64,000 nt of DNA from Anaerolineae bacterium (GCA_013178015.1 JABLXR010000024.1:1-64000), one strand, 5' to 3'. Positions 41,690 through 51,254 are shown, numbered from the stretch's first letter. Program-made: numbers and translations. The notes: generated by a model not told the origin, from the sequence alone.

Positions 41690-42910
41690 ATGACTCGCAT
41701 CTCCGAGGAAAGCGTCCGCGAGGCGCTCCTGAACCTCTACATGCCCGAGGAACTGGCGAACTGCGCCCTGGCCCGGTTGCTGCCGGAGGCAGAGGAGGCC
41801 GAGGACGAGGTGCAGCGGGCCCAGGCCGTCCGCGGCGTACTGCTGGATGCCATCGAGAAGCTCCGCCTGCCGGCAGGGGCCGGACGCCCAGCTTCCGCCT
41901 CCCGCGCCTATGACTGCGTCCGGCTGCGCTACGTCTCCGGCTTCGATGTGGACAGCGTCGCCCGCCAGCTCGCCGTGGGTCGCCGCCAAGTCTACCGCGA
42001 CCTCCAGTGGGCCGAGGAGCGTCTGGCCCAACTGCTGCAAACCAGCAACTTCTTCACCGAGATCGGCGTTCCGCCGGGCGACACTCACGAGCCCAACGCA
42101 CTGGCAGAGGAGATCAGGTCCCTCACCCAGAGAGCCGAGCCAGTCGAGGTGGGCGAGGCGATCCGATCCGCCGTTGCGCTAGTCTCCGGCATGGCCCAGA
42201 GCAAAGGCGTTCGAATAACGCTCGAGGCGCCCAACAGGCAGACCGTGGCCCTGGCCACCTCTGCCATCCTGCGGCAGACCCTCACTCTCGTCCTCAGTGC
42301 CATCGTCCAGAGCCACCCTCAAGGCGACCTGGTGGTGCGGCTCTCCACCAGTCAGAGGCACGCCGTAGTAGACCTGCCCCTGGTGCCAGAATCGCAGCTC
42401 ACCAGGCCTGACCTCATCCAGGTAGCGCTGGAGTTGGCAGCCACCCAACGGTGGCTCTGTGAGGCAGAAGAACGGCCCGATGGGCGCCGGTTGCTCTTGA
42501 GCATCCCTCTGGCCAAGCGGCGCCGAGTGCTGATCGTGGAGGACAATCCCGGCACTCAGGCCCTCTACGACCGGTACCTGGCCGAAAGCGAGTGGGATCC
42601 CGTCGCCGCCCCTAGCCCGAGGCTCACGGTGGACCTGGCCGCCGATAAGCAGGTGGAGGCAGTCATTCTGGATATCATGATGAGCGAGAGCGACGGCTGG
42701 ACCCTTCTGCAGCATCTGAAGCTGAATCCGCGGACCCAGTCCATCCCGGTCATCGTGTGCTCCGTCCTCAACGACCCCGACCTGGGGCTGGCCCTGGGAG
42801 CCTCGGCTTACCTGGTCAAACCGGTGTCGCGTATGGATCTTCTTCGGACCCTGAGGCAGGTGGCTCAGGCAACCACGACGGCGGCAGAAGCTCAAGAGAA
42901 CAGCGGATGA
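41690..42910 (+). CDS. Response regulator with N-terminal HTH and degenerate ATPase-like middle domain
   Basis: The 406-residue protein has three parts. Residues 72-117 ([20 protein letters not shown] onward) form a sigma-region-4-like helix-turn-helix. Residues 152-274 resemble a histidine-kinase ATPase fold but lack the N and G boxes, as in degenerate GHKL domains. Residues 278-395 are a receiver: acidic pocket IVEDNPG, phospho-acceptor Asp328 ([12 protein letters not shown]) and Lys377 (YLVKPVS). The order DNA-binding, ATPase-like, receiver is the reverse of a normal regulator. The start is ATG 41690 with GGGGAGAGC upstream. Its 3-prime end overlaps the hybrid kinase gene on the other strand by 95 bp. 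Confidence 0.75.
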   Translation: MTRISEESVREALLNLYMPEELANCALARLLPEAEEAEDEVQRAQAVRGVLLDAIEKLRLPAGAGRPASASRAYDCVRLRYVSGFDVDSVARQLAVGRRQVYRDLQWAEERLAQLLQTSNFFTEIGVPPGDTHEPNALAEEIRSLTQRAEPVEVGEAIRSAVALVSGMAQSKGVRITLEAPNRQTVALATSAILRQTLTLVLSAIVQSHPQGDLVVRLSTSQRHAVVDLPLVPESQLTRPDLIQVALELAATQRWLCEAEERPDGRRLLLSIPLAKRRRVLIVEDNPGTQALYDRYLAESEWDPVAAPSPRLTVDLAADKQVEAVILDIMMSESDGWTLLQHLKLNPRTQSIPVIVCSVLNDPDLGLALGASAYLVKPVSRMDLLRTLRQVAQATTTAAEAQENSG

Positions 42911-45011
42911 GCGCCATCACCTGGTCCTCGCTGAATCCCGAGTATCGCGTCACGGTGAAGCTGCGTGCCGGGCGTCCTGCGTCCTCGCGATCGGGCTGGG
43001 AGGCGGTGATGGCTATGATGCGGGGCCCGCTGCCGGCGCCATCCGGCCGCAGGGCTCGCGCCACCGACCTGCCCTCCAGCCCCGGCAGAGCCATGTCCAG
43101 TAGCACCACGTCGGGCCCGAACTCCCGAGCCACTTCCAGCGCCGTATGTCCATCGTAGGCGGTGGCGACCTGGTAGTGCCCCTCTGGCGCGCTCAGGATG
43201 CGCTCCAGCAGGCGCACGAATGACGGATCATCGTCTACCACTAGGACCTTCTGTCCCTCGTCGTCACCACCCAGAACGCCGAGGAGCTGTTGAGGGCTGA
43301 TCGGCTTCACCAGCCACTCGTCGCAGTACTCCGATACCCTCAGTTCGCCGGCGGCAGGCAAGCTGCACTGAAGGAGGACCACCGGCTCGCTGAGCAGCGG
43401 CGCCGGCGAGCTGGCGGTCGCCGTGTCCGCCTCGGGCGGGGCGCTGACGATCACGGCCCTGGGGTGAAGCTCGCGCGTCCGACGCACCGCCTCTCCCAGG
43501 CTGGACGCCTGGACCACCTGAGCGCCTTCCAGGTGCCGATGAAGGTACGCGGCGGTGCTCTCCGTCCCCACCACCACTACCGTTTCGGGCGCTGCCTCTC
43601 CGCCCGGGGCCGGCGGAAGCAGGGGCGAGAGCCTGGCTACCTGCTTCTCCGCCATAGGAATGGTGAAGGAGAACTTGCTGCCCTCGCCCACTCTGCTCTC
43701 GGCCCAGATGCGCCCTCCGTGGGCGTTCACGAACCGCTTGGCGATCGCCAGGCCCAATCCTTTCCCCGCGGCGGTGACCCCCTCCCGGCCGGGCCAGACG
43801 GCCTGGTGAAACTCGGAGAATATCTCCTCGAGCTCCTCCGCCGGAATGCCCGGCCCCGTGTCGGAGACGGTCACGACCACCTCGTCGGCAACTGCAGCCG
43901 CCGACACTCTTACCTCGCCTGCCGAGGTGAAGCGGCAGGCGTTGGCCAACAAGTTCAGCAGGACCTGCCTGATCCGCGTTGGGTCCAAGCTAAGCTCTGG
44001 CAGGTGATCGGGCAGGTCGAGCTTCAGGCTTACCTGCTCCTTCTTGAGCAGCAACCTGGAGGCAATGTCGGCAGCCTCGCCTATGAGCGCCCTCAAGTCG
44101 GTAGGTTCACGGCGAATGGGCATCCTCAGGGACTGAGCCCGCGCCAGGTCTAGGATGTCGTCCACCAGCTCGGAGAGGTATCGCGCGCTCAGCTGCACCT
44201 CGCCGATGTCGCGGCGAAGCTCCGGCGTCCAGGCCACTCCCCGGTATACCTCGGGATACCTCTGCATCATCTCCAGGAAGCCCAGGATGACGTTGAGGGG
44301 CGTACGCAGCTCGTGGCTCACCGTGGTGGCAAACTGCTCCTTCAGCCGGCGTGCCTCCACCGCCTCGCTCTGAGCCTGGGCCAGCTCCCGCAGGCTCCGC
44401 TTGAGCAGCCCGTTGGAGACCCTGAGGGCACTGTTGAGCCGGTTCACCTGCTGCCGCCGAGTCTGGATCTCCCGCGCCAGCTCCGTCGCGCCGGCTACGT
44501 GACGCCAGGAGTCGCGCAGGGCCTGACGAAGGTCGAACGTGACCAGCGTCAGGACAGCGCTCACCGACAGGAAGAGCAGACGGTGTCCCCAGACGACCGC
44601 TGAGGTCATAGGGCCTCCGGCAGGGAGCAGGATCGAGGCTCCCAGGGCCACCAGGACCGCTGCGCCGGCTGGCAACAGGAAGGCAGCCTGCAGGACGGGA
44701 ATAAGGTAGAAGCTGGCGGCGACCTCGTGGCGGAGGTACGCGTGGGCGTAGTAGGTGGAGAAGAGGGTCACGAGTATGGCAACGCCGGCCTTGCAGGAAG
44801 CTGATCGAACCCTGATCAGGCTGGTGGCCACCAGGAGCAAGACATCGGCTACGATGAGTGCTACCAGTTGTAGGTCTGCTTCAGGGAGGGAGACCTGCTG
44901 GTACCATCCTAGAAGCGCCAGGGCGGACAGCACTGCGGTCATCTTCCACAGCATGCCCTCCTGCAACTCGGCCCAGTTCTGCCGCACCTGCGCCCCCGAG
45001 GTCTCCCTCAT
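42816..45011 (-). CDS. Hybrid sensor histidine kinase with two receiver-like domains
   Basis: The 731-residue protein has about six N-terminal membrane segments (22-165), a coiled region, HisKA with an intact H-box ([11 protein letters not shown], His233), HATPase ([26 protein letters not shown]), then a degenerate receiver (about 465-570, no acceptor Asp, ends EWLVKPIS) and a C-terminal receiver with Asp639 ([13 protein letters not shown]). That last receiver lacks the usual Lys-Pro after beta-5 (ITASQPD is followed by FTVTRYSG). The ATG at 45011 has GGGAGG upstream. The probable partner is the convergent regulator gene at 41690-42910. Confidence 0.85.
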   Translation of the reverse strand: MRETSGAQVRQNWAELQEGMLWKMTAVLSALALLGWYQQVSLPEADLQLVALIVADVLLLVATSLIRVRSASCKAGVAILVTLFSTYYAHAYLRHEVAASFYLIPVLQAAFLLPAGAAVLVALGASILLPAGGPMTSAVVWGHRLLFLSVSAVLTLVTFDLRQALRDSWRHVAGATELAREIQTRRQQVNRLNSALRVSNGLLKRSLRELAQAQSEAVEARRLKEQFATTVSHELRTPLNVILGFLEMMQRYPEVYRGVAWTPELRRDIGEVQLSARYLSELVDDILDLARAQSLRMPIRREPTDLRALIGEAADIASRLLLKKEQVSLKLDLPDHLPELSLDPTRIRQVLLNLLANACRFTSAGEVRVSAAAVADEVVVTVSDTGPGIPAEELEEIFSEFHQAVWPGREGVTAAGKGLGLAIAKRFVNAHGGRIWAESRVGEGSKFSFTIPMAEKQVARLSPLLPPAPGGEAAPETVVVVGTESTAAYLHRHLEGAQVVQASSLGEAVRRTRELHPRAVIVSAPPEADTATASSPAPLLSEPVVLLQCSLPAAGELRVSEYCDEWLVKPISPQQLLGVLGGDDEGQKVLVVDDDPSFVRLLERILSAPEGHYQVATAYDGHTALEVAREFGPDVVLLDMALPGLEGRSVARALRPDGAGSGPRIIAITASQPDREDAGRPARSFTVTRYSGFSEDQVMALIRCSLELLPPSWLPEPPASGSEEDPYATPV

Positions 45012-45043
45012 TCCGACCTCCCTTTGCCCCGTTCACCGCGCTC

Positions 45044-45153
45044 ATAGAACGCGGATGACGCTGACGGTGCGCTGGTCAACGCTGATCAGAGGGAGGGCAT
45101 GCACCTAGAGATCAGCGGCGATCAGCGTGGTGTCAGCGTCATCCGCGTTCTAT
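45044..45153. repeat. Inverted repeat, AACGCGGATGACGCTGA family
   Basis: The left arm (45044-45089) reads ATAGAACGCGGATGACGCTG and CGCTGGTCAACGCTGATCAG; the right arm (45110-45153) is its imperfect inverse ending CGTCATCCGCGTTCTAT. It lies between two minus-strand genes; the right arm ends four bases from the TAG stop at 45158. Strings of this type occur in intergenic DNA of many bacteria. Confidence 0.8.
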
Positions 45154-45157
45154 CGAG

Positions 45158-45979
45158 CTACAGCAGCGGCTCCAGCAGCTTGATTGCTGCCTTGATGTCC
45201 TCGATCTGCTGGGGGCCGCTGATCTCCCGCTCGATGGTGAGAGCGCCCTGGAAGCCGAGGGATTTGAGCTTGGGCACCAGCCGGGGGAAGTCCACCCGTC
45301 CCTGACCCAAGGGCTTCTCCGGCCCCAGCTTGCGCCCATTGGTAGGGTAGTCGCCATCTTTGGCGTGGACCCCGCGCACGTACTGGCCGAACACGTCCAG
45401 CGCGTCCACTGGGTTGGCCTTGCCGTACATGAGCAGGTTGGCCGGGTCCAGGTTGATGCCCAGGTTGTCCATGCCGATGTCCTCGATGGCCCTCAGCAGG
45501 GTCACCGGGGTCTCCTGGCCGGTCTCGAACCAGAACTGCAGGCCGCGCTCCCGGCAGTAGAGGGCGAGCTCCTTGAGAGCGTCAATAGTGCCGTTGTAGC
45601 GGGGATCGTTGGGATCCTCCGGAATAAAGCCCACGTGGGTGGTGATGCTGGGAGCACCCACCTTCTGGGCGAAGTCGGCCCCCGCCTTCAGCGCCGCCAG
45701 GCGCTCGGCCCGAGGCCACTCCGGCACCAGGCCGATGGTGCGCGGTCCGGTCACCAGGTCCCAGACTCTCCAGCCCGGCGTCCCCGCCCAGATGGTGCTC
45801 ACCTCCACCCCATACTTCTCGGAAGCGGCTATGAGCCGGTCCACCATCTCCTGGGTATAGAGAGCCGGGTCCCAGTTGGAAACCTGGCACGTAGGCAGCC
45901 CCAAGTCCCGAACCTTGGCCAACTCCTCTTCCGGCCCCTTGCTCAGACTCACCATCGTACCCAGTTTCAGTTTGGCCAC
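45158..45979 (-). CDS. Sugar-phosphate isomerase/epimerase family TIM barrel
   Basis: The 273-residue protein has KLKLGTMVSLSKGPEEELAK, SITTHVGFIPEDPNDPRYNG, LQFWFETGQE, LGINLDPANLLMYG and YVRGVHAKDGDYP: the Glu, Asp and His metal ligands of the AP-endonuclease-2-like isomerase fold. The start GTG at 45979 has GGGAG upstream. It lies at the end of the Gfo/Idh/MocA operon, separated from the preceding isomerase by an inverted repeat. It probably epimerises a keto-sugar made by the oxidoreductase. Confidence 0.85.
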   Translation of the reverse strand: MAKLKLGTMVSLSKGPEEELAKVRDLGLPTCQVSNWDPALYTQEMVDRLIAASEKYGVEVSTIWAGTPGWRVWDLVTGPRTIGLVPEWPRAERLAALKAGADFAQKVGAPSITTHVGFIPEDPNDPRYNGTIDALKELALYCRERGLQFWFETGQETPVTLLRAIEDIGMDNLGINLDPANLLMYGKANPVDALDVFGQYVRGVHAKDGDYPTNGRKLGPEKPLGQGRVDFPRLVPKLKSLGFQGALTIEREISGPQQIEDIKAAIKLLEPLL

Positions 45980-45996
45980 GTCGCACTCCCGTCACT

Positions 45997-46114
45997 CGTG
46001 ATACGTGATACGTGATACGTGATACGTGATGCGTGACGCGTGACGTCTGTCTAGTCACGTATCACGTATCACGTGTCACGTGTCACGCATCACGTATCAC
46101 GCATCACGTATCAC
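45997..46114. repeat. Heptamer inverted repeat, ACGTGAT family
   Basis: The left arm (45997-46045) is a run of CGTGATA units ending CGTGATGCGTGACGCGTGACG. A centre of eight bases follows. The right arm (46054-46114) is a run of inverse units, CACGTATCA and CACGCATCA. The right arm touches the TAG stop codon of the minus-strand isomerase (46114-46116). A transcript would fold into a hairpin of about 50 bp. Confidence 0.9.
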
Positions 46115-46920
46115 TAGAACCCTACCCGCTCCAGAACGCCACTCATGTACTTGATGGCCAGCTTGCCCGCCTGCACGGCACCCTCGGGGTCCTGCGGACC
46201 CAGCGTCTCGATCAGGCACGGGCCGCCGGAAAAACCACCCTCCTTGAGGATACCGAACACGGCCTCGAAGTCCACTTGCCCCGATCCTGGGGTGACGCTG
46301 ACGCTCGGCTTGCCATCGGTACCGATGATGCAGTCCTTGACGCACACACCTACGGTGATGCCGTCGAAGTAGCGCGCCTCAGCCACCGGGTCGAGTTGCT
46401 TGTAGTATAGGATGTTGCCGGGATCATACCACGCCCGGAAAGCAGGATGTCCCACTCTCTTGACCACGTCGGCCGTCTCCTCTCCCGAGGTGGAGATGCC
46501 GCCGTGCGGCTTGATCCCGATGATCACGCCCCTGTCATGAGCGTAGGGGCTGACGGCCTTCATCACTTCGATGTAGGTGTCGTAGGTCTCGGGCTTGTGG
46601 GCACCCATCTCCAGCAGGTGTTTGGCACCGCTGGCCACGGCTCGATCAATGAACTCCCGATAGCGCCGGATGGCTTCGTCCTTGTCCACATCGAAATGTA
46701 CTCGGGCCAGCACGGCGTGCAGCCTCATGCCCCGAGCATCTAGCTGCCGGTGGATATCTTCGATCTCGGAGTAGGGGGTGTTCCATTCCACGTAGGCGCC
46801 CCCACCGGGCTTGCCCAGCAGCCCCACGTGACTGGTGCCGGTGGACAGAATGGCGTCGAGAGCTTCCTCCAAGGGAAGAGGAAGAAACGGGCGGTTGAAG
46901 AAGCCGAGCATGGTTTCCAT
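46114..46920 (-). CDS. Sugar-phosphate isomerase/epimerase family TIM barrel (IolE-like)
   Basis: The 268-residue protein METMLGFFNRPFLPLPLEEA, later RLHAVLARVHFDVDKDEAIRR, GIKPHGGISTSG, WYDPGNILYY and VCVKDCIIG, is another member of the isomerase/epimerase barrel family. Start ATG 46920 overlaps the oxidoreductase stop by one base (TGATG) with GAGG eight bases upstream, so it is co-translated. The coupling with an NAD-sugar oxidoreductase fits an inositol or keto-sugar pathway. Its stop codon abuts the heptamer repeat. Confidence 0.85.
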   Translation of the reverse strand: METMLGFFNRPFLPLPLEEALDAILSTGTSHVGLLGKPGGGAYVEWNTPYSEIEDIHRQLDARGMRLHAVLARVHFDVDKDEAIRRYREFIDRAVASGAKHLLEMGAHKPETYDTYIEVMKAVSPYAHDRGVIIGIKPHGGISTSGEETADVVKRVGHPAFRAWYDPGNILYYKQLDPVAEARYFDGITVGVCVKDCIIGTDGKPSVSVTPGSGQVDFEAVFGILKEGGFSGGPCLIETLGPQDPEGAVQAGKLAIKYMSGVLERVGF

Positions 46921-47948
46921 CACACTGACCTCGGATCAACAGGTTGGCCCGCCTCCGCCGAGCGAAGCGCGGCGAGCGAGACTCGCAGTGCGGCGAGGCC
47001 GTCCTCGCCCGTGGCCGTGGGCGATCCACCAGTTCGAACTGCCTGGGCGAAGGCTTCCGCCTGATGGCGCATGGCTTCCACCATTACGTCCTCGCCGTAC
47101 GGGCCCAATGTAGCTTCCTCGCCACCCTCGGTCAACAGGCGCACGCTGTCGAGGTCGGGGCGCATCAGGCCCTTGGGCCCCCATACCTCGGCGAACGACC
47201 CGCCGCTCACTCCCGGCGGCAGCCCCCAGCTGATGCTGAGCGCCCCCACGTCGCCGGAGGCATAGCGCACCAGGAGGGACACGGTGTCCGGGGCCAGCTG
47301 CTTCAGCCCGGCCAGCTCCGGCCGGCCCTGGGCCAGAGTGAGGGCCTGCGCCTCCACCTGCACCGGCTCGGAGTCGAACGCCAGGCGCCAAAGGTCGAAG
47401 CGGTGGGGGCAGAAGTCCACCACCGGCCCGCCGTTGCCGGTGAGCATATCGTGCATGGCCACCTTGGGGCGGATGGGCATGGTGAAGGTGTACACCCACA
47501 TGGCCGGCCGCCCGATCGCCCCTTCACCCATCAGTCGCACGATGTCGCCGGTGGACCGGAGTTGCCGCAACTGGAACCCGATCCCCAGCCGCACGTCGTT
47601 CCTGCGGGCTGCGGCGATCATGGCCTGGGCCCGCTCCGTGGTCAGGGCGATGGGCTTTTCGCACAGGACGTGCTTGCCCCTCTCAGCCGCGAAAAGCGTC
47701 ACCTCCGGGTGGTAGTGTGCCGGCACGCACACGGATACCACCTGCACAGCGGGGCTCTCCAGGGCCTGGCGGTAGTCCTGGTAAGCGTGCTCGATGCCGT
47801 ACTCCTGGGCCAGGCTCTGGGCCCGCCGCAGGTCCACGTCGGCTACGGCGACCAGCCGCGCCCCCTCCACTGCGGACCAGGCGCGGGCGTGGTTGCGCCC
47901 CATCATGCCGGCCCCGACTATACACACTCCTAGTTCACCCCGTGACAT
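46920..47948 (-). CDS. Gfo/Idh/MocA-family oxidoreductase
   Basis: The 342-residue protein has the NAD(P)-binding GAGMMGRNH at 12-20, the active-site CEKPIALTTE with Lys98, and PVVDFCPHRFDLWRLAF in the second domain. It oxidises a hydroxyl of a sugar, inositol or a glycoside. GGGAGGAG precedes the ATG at 47948. It is the first gene of a run with two isomerases. The substrate cannot be assigned. Confidence 0.88.
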   Translation of the reverse strand: MSRGELGVCIVGAGMMGRNHARAWSAVEGARLVAVADVDLRRAQSLAQEYGIEHAYQDYRQALESPAVQVVSVCVPAHYHPEVTLFAAERGKHVLCEKPIALTTERAQAMIAAARRNDVRLGIGFQLRQLRSTGDIVRLMGEGAIGRPAMWVYTFTMPIRPKVAMHDMLTGNGGPVVDFCPHRFDLWRLAFDSEPVQVEAQALTLAQGRPELAGLKQLAPDTVSLLVRYASGDVGALSISWGLPPGVSGGSFAEVWGPKGLMRPDLDSVRLLTEGGEEATLGPYGEDVMVEAMRHQAEAFAQAVRTGGSPTATGEDGLAALRVSLAALRSAEAGQPVDPRSV

Positions 47949-48160
47949 GGGCTCCTCCCTGTCCAGCCGCTCTTCCGGGGGCAGGCAACAGGCAGGCGGG
48001 GTGGCCTGTTCCTACCACAAGCGATGCGTAGACCCCGGCCTCTTGACCAGGGGGTGGCGCCTGTGGCTGCCTCACCCTTGACCGTCCGCTCCCCCTGTGC
48101 TACCTGTAAGGGACCGCTCACAGCATCCGTAGCCCTGCGCCGGACCAGGAGGCACCCCAC

Positions 48161-49003
48161 ATGCTGCGATCCCCTACCGCCATCCCGCCCGAGGAACTGG
48201 GGCGGGGCAGTCGTATCGCCTTGGAGATCGTGGACACCGACGTAGATCTCTACCACCACATGGCCTGGACCATGCTCGACGCCTTGCGGGCGAACAACAC
48301 CGCCGGCCGACCTACCGTATTCATCGTCCCGGTTGGCCCCGTGGGGCAGTATCGCCGTTTCGCCGCCCTGTGCAACCGCTACGATGTCTCCTGCCGGGAC
48401 CTGTATCTGTTCAACATGGACGAGTACCTCCAGGACGACGGCACCTACGTGCCCGAGGATCACCCCCTCAGCTTTCGGGGCTTCATGGAGCGCGAATACC
48501 GGATGCGGATCCGGGAAGACCTCCGGCCAGCGCCCGACCACGTCATCTTCCCCGACCCCGCCCGTCCCCAGTCGGCCGCGGAACGGATGGCCGAGCTGGG
48601 CGGGGTGGAGATCTGCTTCGGCGGGGTAGGCATCAACGGCCACATCGCCTTCAACGAGCCGCCCGAACCGGGGGAGACGGTGACCAACGAGGAGTTCAGG
48701 GAGCGGCCCACCCGGGTGCTGCCCCTGGCTCGAGAAAGCCGCACCATCAACGCCCACACCGCTGGTGGAGGCGACCTGCAGGTCGTCCCTCGCCTGGCCA
48801 TCACCCTGGGTATGAGAGAGCTCCTGGCCGCCCGCAAGCTGCGGTTCTACCTGAACCGACCGTGGCAGAGAGCAGTGGTGCGGCGCATCCTGCACGGCCC
48901 CGTCACCGCCGCTCTACCGGCATCCTTCCTTCAGGAGCATGACGACGCCCGGCTGGTGATCACCCGGGAGGTGTCGGAGTTGCCCGTAGCGAGGCTGGCG
49001 TGA
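48161..49003 (+). CDS. nagB: Glucosamine-6-phosphate deaminase-like protein
   Basis: The 280-residue protein has the sugar-isomerase fold: VFIVPVGPVGQYRRF, YLFNMDEYL (Asp87, Glu88), GGVEICFGGVGINGHIAFNEP and ESRTINAHTAGG, the NagB active site. It converts glucosamine 6-phosphate to fructose 6-phosphate and ammonia, or is a close relative. ATG at 48161 has AGGAGG nine bases before. It overlaps the next gene by GTGA. Confidence 0.85.
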   Translation: MLRSPTAIPPEELGRGSRIALEIVDTDVDLYHHMAWTMLDALRANNTAGRPTVFIVPVGPVGQYRRFAALCNRYDVSCRDLYLFNMDEYLQDDGTYVPEDHPLSFRGFMEREYRMRIREDLRPAPDHVIFPDPARPQSAAERMAELGGVEICFGGVGINGHIAFNEPPEPGETVTNEEFRERPTRVLPLARESRTINAHTAGGGDLQVVPRLAITLGMRELLAARKLRFYLNRPWQRAVVRRILHGPVTAALPASFLQEHDDARLVITREVSELPVARLA

Positions 49004-49782
49004 GGCCCAGATCGCCTCTGGTTGACGCCCACGCTCACCTGGAGGCCGAGCCCGACTACCCCGAGTCCCTGCTCCGCACCTGCGACCGGCTCGGCATCGA
49101 GCGGGTCTGCCTCAGCGGCCTGGGCCCCGCCTTTGACATGGCCGGCAACGAGCAGGTGAGGCAGGCGGTGCAGGCGCACCCGGACCGGTTCATCGGCTTT
49201 CGTTACCTGAGGCTGGGTCAGCATCGCCCCCAGGACGTGGACTTGGCGGTGGAGGAGGGGTTCCGCGGCCTCAAGTTTACCATCCCCCTGCGTTCGTACG
49301 ACGACGAGGCCTACTTCCCCGTCTACGAGCGGGCCCAGGCGTACAGCCTCCCCTGCCTCTTCCACTGCGGTATCGTGACTACCCGGCACTACCTTGGCGG
49401 GGTGTCTTCGGCCCGGATGCGGCCCGTCCACCTGGACACCATCGCCCACGAGTTCCCCCAGCTCAGCCTGATCTGCGCCCACCTGGGCATGCCCTGGTAC
49501 GAGGAAGCGGCCGCCGTCGCCCGTATCCTGCCCAACGTCTACGTCGACCTGAGTGGGTCGCCCCGGGGGTGGAGGGTACAGAAGGACATCGAGTTCTTTC
49601 GGAGCCTGTTCTACTGGCCCGAAGCCTGGCGCAAGGTCCTCTGGGGCTCGGACGTGCACTACACCGACCTGGAGGCGGCCCTCCGGCGCGACCGGGCCCT
49701 GGTGGAGGCCGTGGATCTGCCCCAGGACCAGCGGGATGCCTACTTCGGTGGTACCCTGCTATCATTGCTTCCAGCGTGTTAG
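49000..49782 (+). CDS. Amidohydrolase-family protein coupled to nagB
   Basis: The 260-residue protein begins RPRSPLVDAHAHLEAEPD, with His-x-His for the metal, and has FIGFRYLRLGQ, LICAHLGMPWYE, VYVDLSGSPRGW and VLWGSDVHYTDLE: an amidohydrolase-2 type barrel. The GTG start at 49000 overlaps the nagB stop (GTGA). It probably hydrolyses or decarboxylates an amino-sugar breakdown product; no substrate is known. Confidence 0.82.
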   Translation: MRPRSPLVDAHAHLEAEPDYPESLLRTCDRLGIERVCLSGLGPAFDMAGNEQVRQAVQAHPDRFIGFRYLRLGQHRPQDVDLAVEEGFRGLKFTIPLRSYDDEAYFPVYERAQAYSLPCLFHCGIVTTRHYLGGVSSARMRPVHLDTIAHEFPQLSLICAHLGMPWYEEAAAVARILPNVYVDLSGSPRGWRVQKDIEFFRSLFYWPEAWRKVLWGSDVHYTDLEAALRRDRALVEAVDLPQDQRDAYFGGTLLSLLPAC

Positions 49783-49820
49783 GAGGGCGACGCGTCCTGA
49801 TGCTCCACAGGGCGCCGTGA

Positions 49821-49913
49821 TTCGATGACAGGCGCGTGTATTTCACTCTTCAGAACAGCCCCGAGGACTTGCCGCAGTATGCCGAGGCCGTCGCCAGGTA
49901 TGTCCGTCTCTAG
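49821..49913 (+). pseudogene. Remnant encoding the C-terminus of a lost protein
   Basis: After a TGA at 49818 the frame encodes FDDRRVYFTLQNSPEDLPQY and AEAVARYVRL before a TAG at 49911-49913. The sequence has the look of a real enzyme C-terminus but no start, ribosome-binding site or upstream domain is present. The family is not recognised. It may be a deletion scar. Confidence 0.3.
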
Positions 49914-49969
49914 GGCAGCCGGGCCCAAATCACCAGGCGCCCATTCCTCGGTCTTGAGGTGATCCCTCC

Positions 49970-50800
49970 ATGAGCCAGCCGTCCATGCTCCTCCGCTTCC
50001 TGGGCAGCGGCGCCGCCGAGTCGTTCCCGGCGCCTTTCTGCACCTGCCACAACTGCCAGGTGGCCCGACGCAACGGCGGGCGCGACATCCGCCGGCGCAG
50101 TGCCCTCCTGGTCAACGATGATCTGCTCATCGACTTCGGCCCCGACGTGTTCCAGGCCTTGCAGGAGTTCGGCCTGGACGCCACCAACGTGCGCACCCTC
50201 ATCATCACCCACGGGCACTCGGATCACCTGGCTGCGGATTCCTTTATCTACCGCACCCCTGGCTTCCGCCAGGCGACCGAGCTCCCCTTGCTAGAGGTCT
50301 ACGCACCCGCCGACGCCCTGGATGCAGTGCTTCAGTTGATGGGGGCTTCCCTGGAGTCGGCCCGCCTGCGGCTCCTGCCTGTCACGGCCGGCGACGAGGT
50401 GCGTAGCAACGGTTACAGCATCCTTGCCCTTCCGGCGGCCCACGGCGGCGCCGAGTATGAGTGCGTCACTTACTTGGTGGAGCGCGACGGCGCCCGACTC
50501 CTCTACGCCACCGACACCGGGCCCTTCCCGGAGGGCGCCTGGGATATCCTGGCCCGATACCCGCCGGCACTGGCTATCGTTGATGCCACCATGGGGCACC
50601 TATCCGGCGGCAGCCACATGGGCATCGAACAGGTCAAAACCACGGTGGCCCGGCTGCGAGAACTGGCCGGACCCCAGATGCGGGCCATCGCCCACCATTT
50701 CTCGCACCAGGCCAACCCCAGCCACGACGAGCTGACCCGCATCTACGGCGCCGACGACATCGGCGTCGCCTACGATGGCATGCTGGTTGAGGTGGGATAG
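49970..50800 (+). CDS. MBL-fold metal hydrolase (PhnP-like)
   Basis: The 276-residue protein has HGHSDH at 81-86, the metallo-beta-lactamase metal motif, DTG at 170s (LLYATDTGPFPEGAW) and AIAHHFSHQANPSH. CTCHNCQVA (Cys24, Cys26, Cys29) near the N-terminus is the zinc-binding loop of PhnP-type phosphodiesterases. It may hydrolyse a cyclic phosphate or nucleotide. The ATG at 49970 follows GAGGTGATCC. Its neighbours are nagB and an amidohydrolase on the same strand. Confidence 0.85.
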   Translation: MSQPSMLLRFLGSGAAESFPAPFCTCHNCQVARRNGGRDIRRRSALLVNDDLLIDFGPDVFQALQEFGLDATNVRTLIITHGHSDHLAADSFIYRTPGFRQATELPLLEVYAPADALDAVLQLMGASLESARLRLLPVTAGDEVRSNGYSILALPAAHGGAEYECVTYLVERDGARLLYATDTGPFPEGAWDILARYPPALAIVDATMGHLSGGSHMGIEQVKTTVARLRELAGPQMRAIAHHFSHQANPSHDELTRIYGADDIGVAYDGMLVEVG

Positions 50801-51225
50801 AGCGCTCACGACGTCACCACCCTGCCGATTCCTGCTGATCCCGCGACAATGGTCAGGGTGCCCTGCGGCACATGAGCTCCCCGTTCCATCGGCTTGGCAG
50901 GAGTCCAGGATCGAGGGGATGAGTGTGTTCAGCTGGCAGTCGCGCGCGGTAGACCGGAGTACGGGGTCTCCCCACAGCGTCTGCGGGCAGGCTCTTGGGC
51001 TGGCTGTAGCGGCAGGGCGGGGGTGCGGAGGTCCCTCCTTGAGAAATGAGCGCCCCCAGGCGCGGTAGGCACTTGGAGGCAGGGCGCGCGTGGGCGCGCG
51101 CACTTCTGGCCGGAGAGAGTTCTTGGGGTGCAGGCGGGCTTGCTCTCCTGGTCTGAGCCCAGCGAGGGACCCCAGCGGCGGTGCTGGGAGGAATCTGTGC
51201 CCCCTACCCTGAGCTGTTACTCGGG
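50801..51225. other. Gene-free stretch with dispersed repeat copy 3
   Basis: About 425 bp without a supported gene. It contains the minus-strand repeat copy at 51049-51103 and ends at the MoxR promoter. Confidence 0.45.
51049..51103 (-). repeat. Dispersed GC-rich intergenic repeat, copy 3
   Basis: On the minus strand the blocks GTGCGCGCGCCCACGCGCG and AAGTGCCTACCGCGCCTGG follow in the same order as at 1029-1087 on the plus strand. The palindrome GCGCGCGTGGGCGCGCGC (51084-51101) is exactly shared with 22182-22199. Confidence 0.5.
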
Positions 51226-51254
51226 TTGCCGGGCGTCCTCACCACTGATAGTAT
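51226..51254 (+). promoter_or_regulatory. Promoter of the MoxR-DUF58 operon
   Basis: TTGCCG (51226-51231) and TAGTAT (51249-51254) are 17 bp apart. About 100 nt of leader follow and include the hairpin at 51305-51336. Confidence 0.65.
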
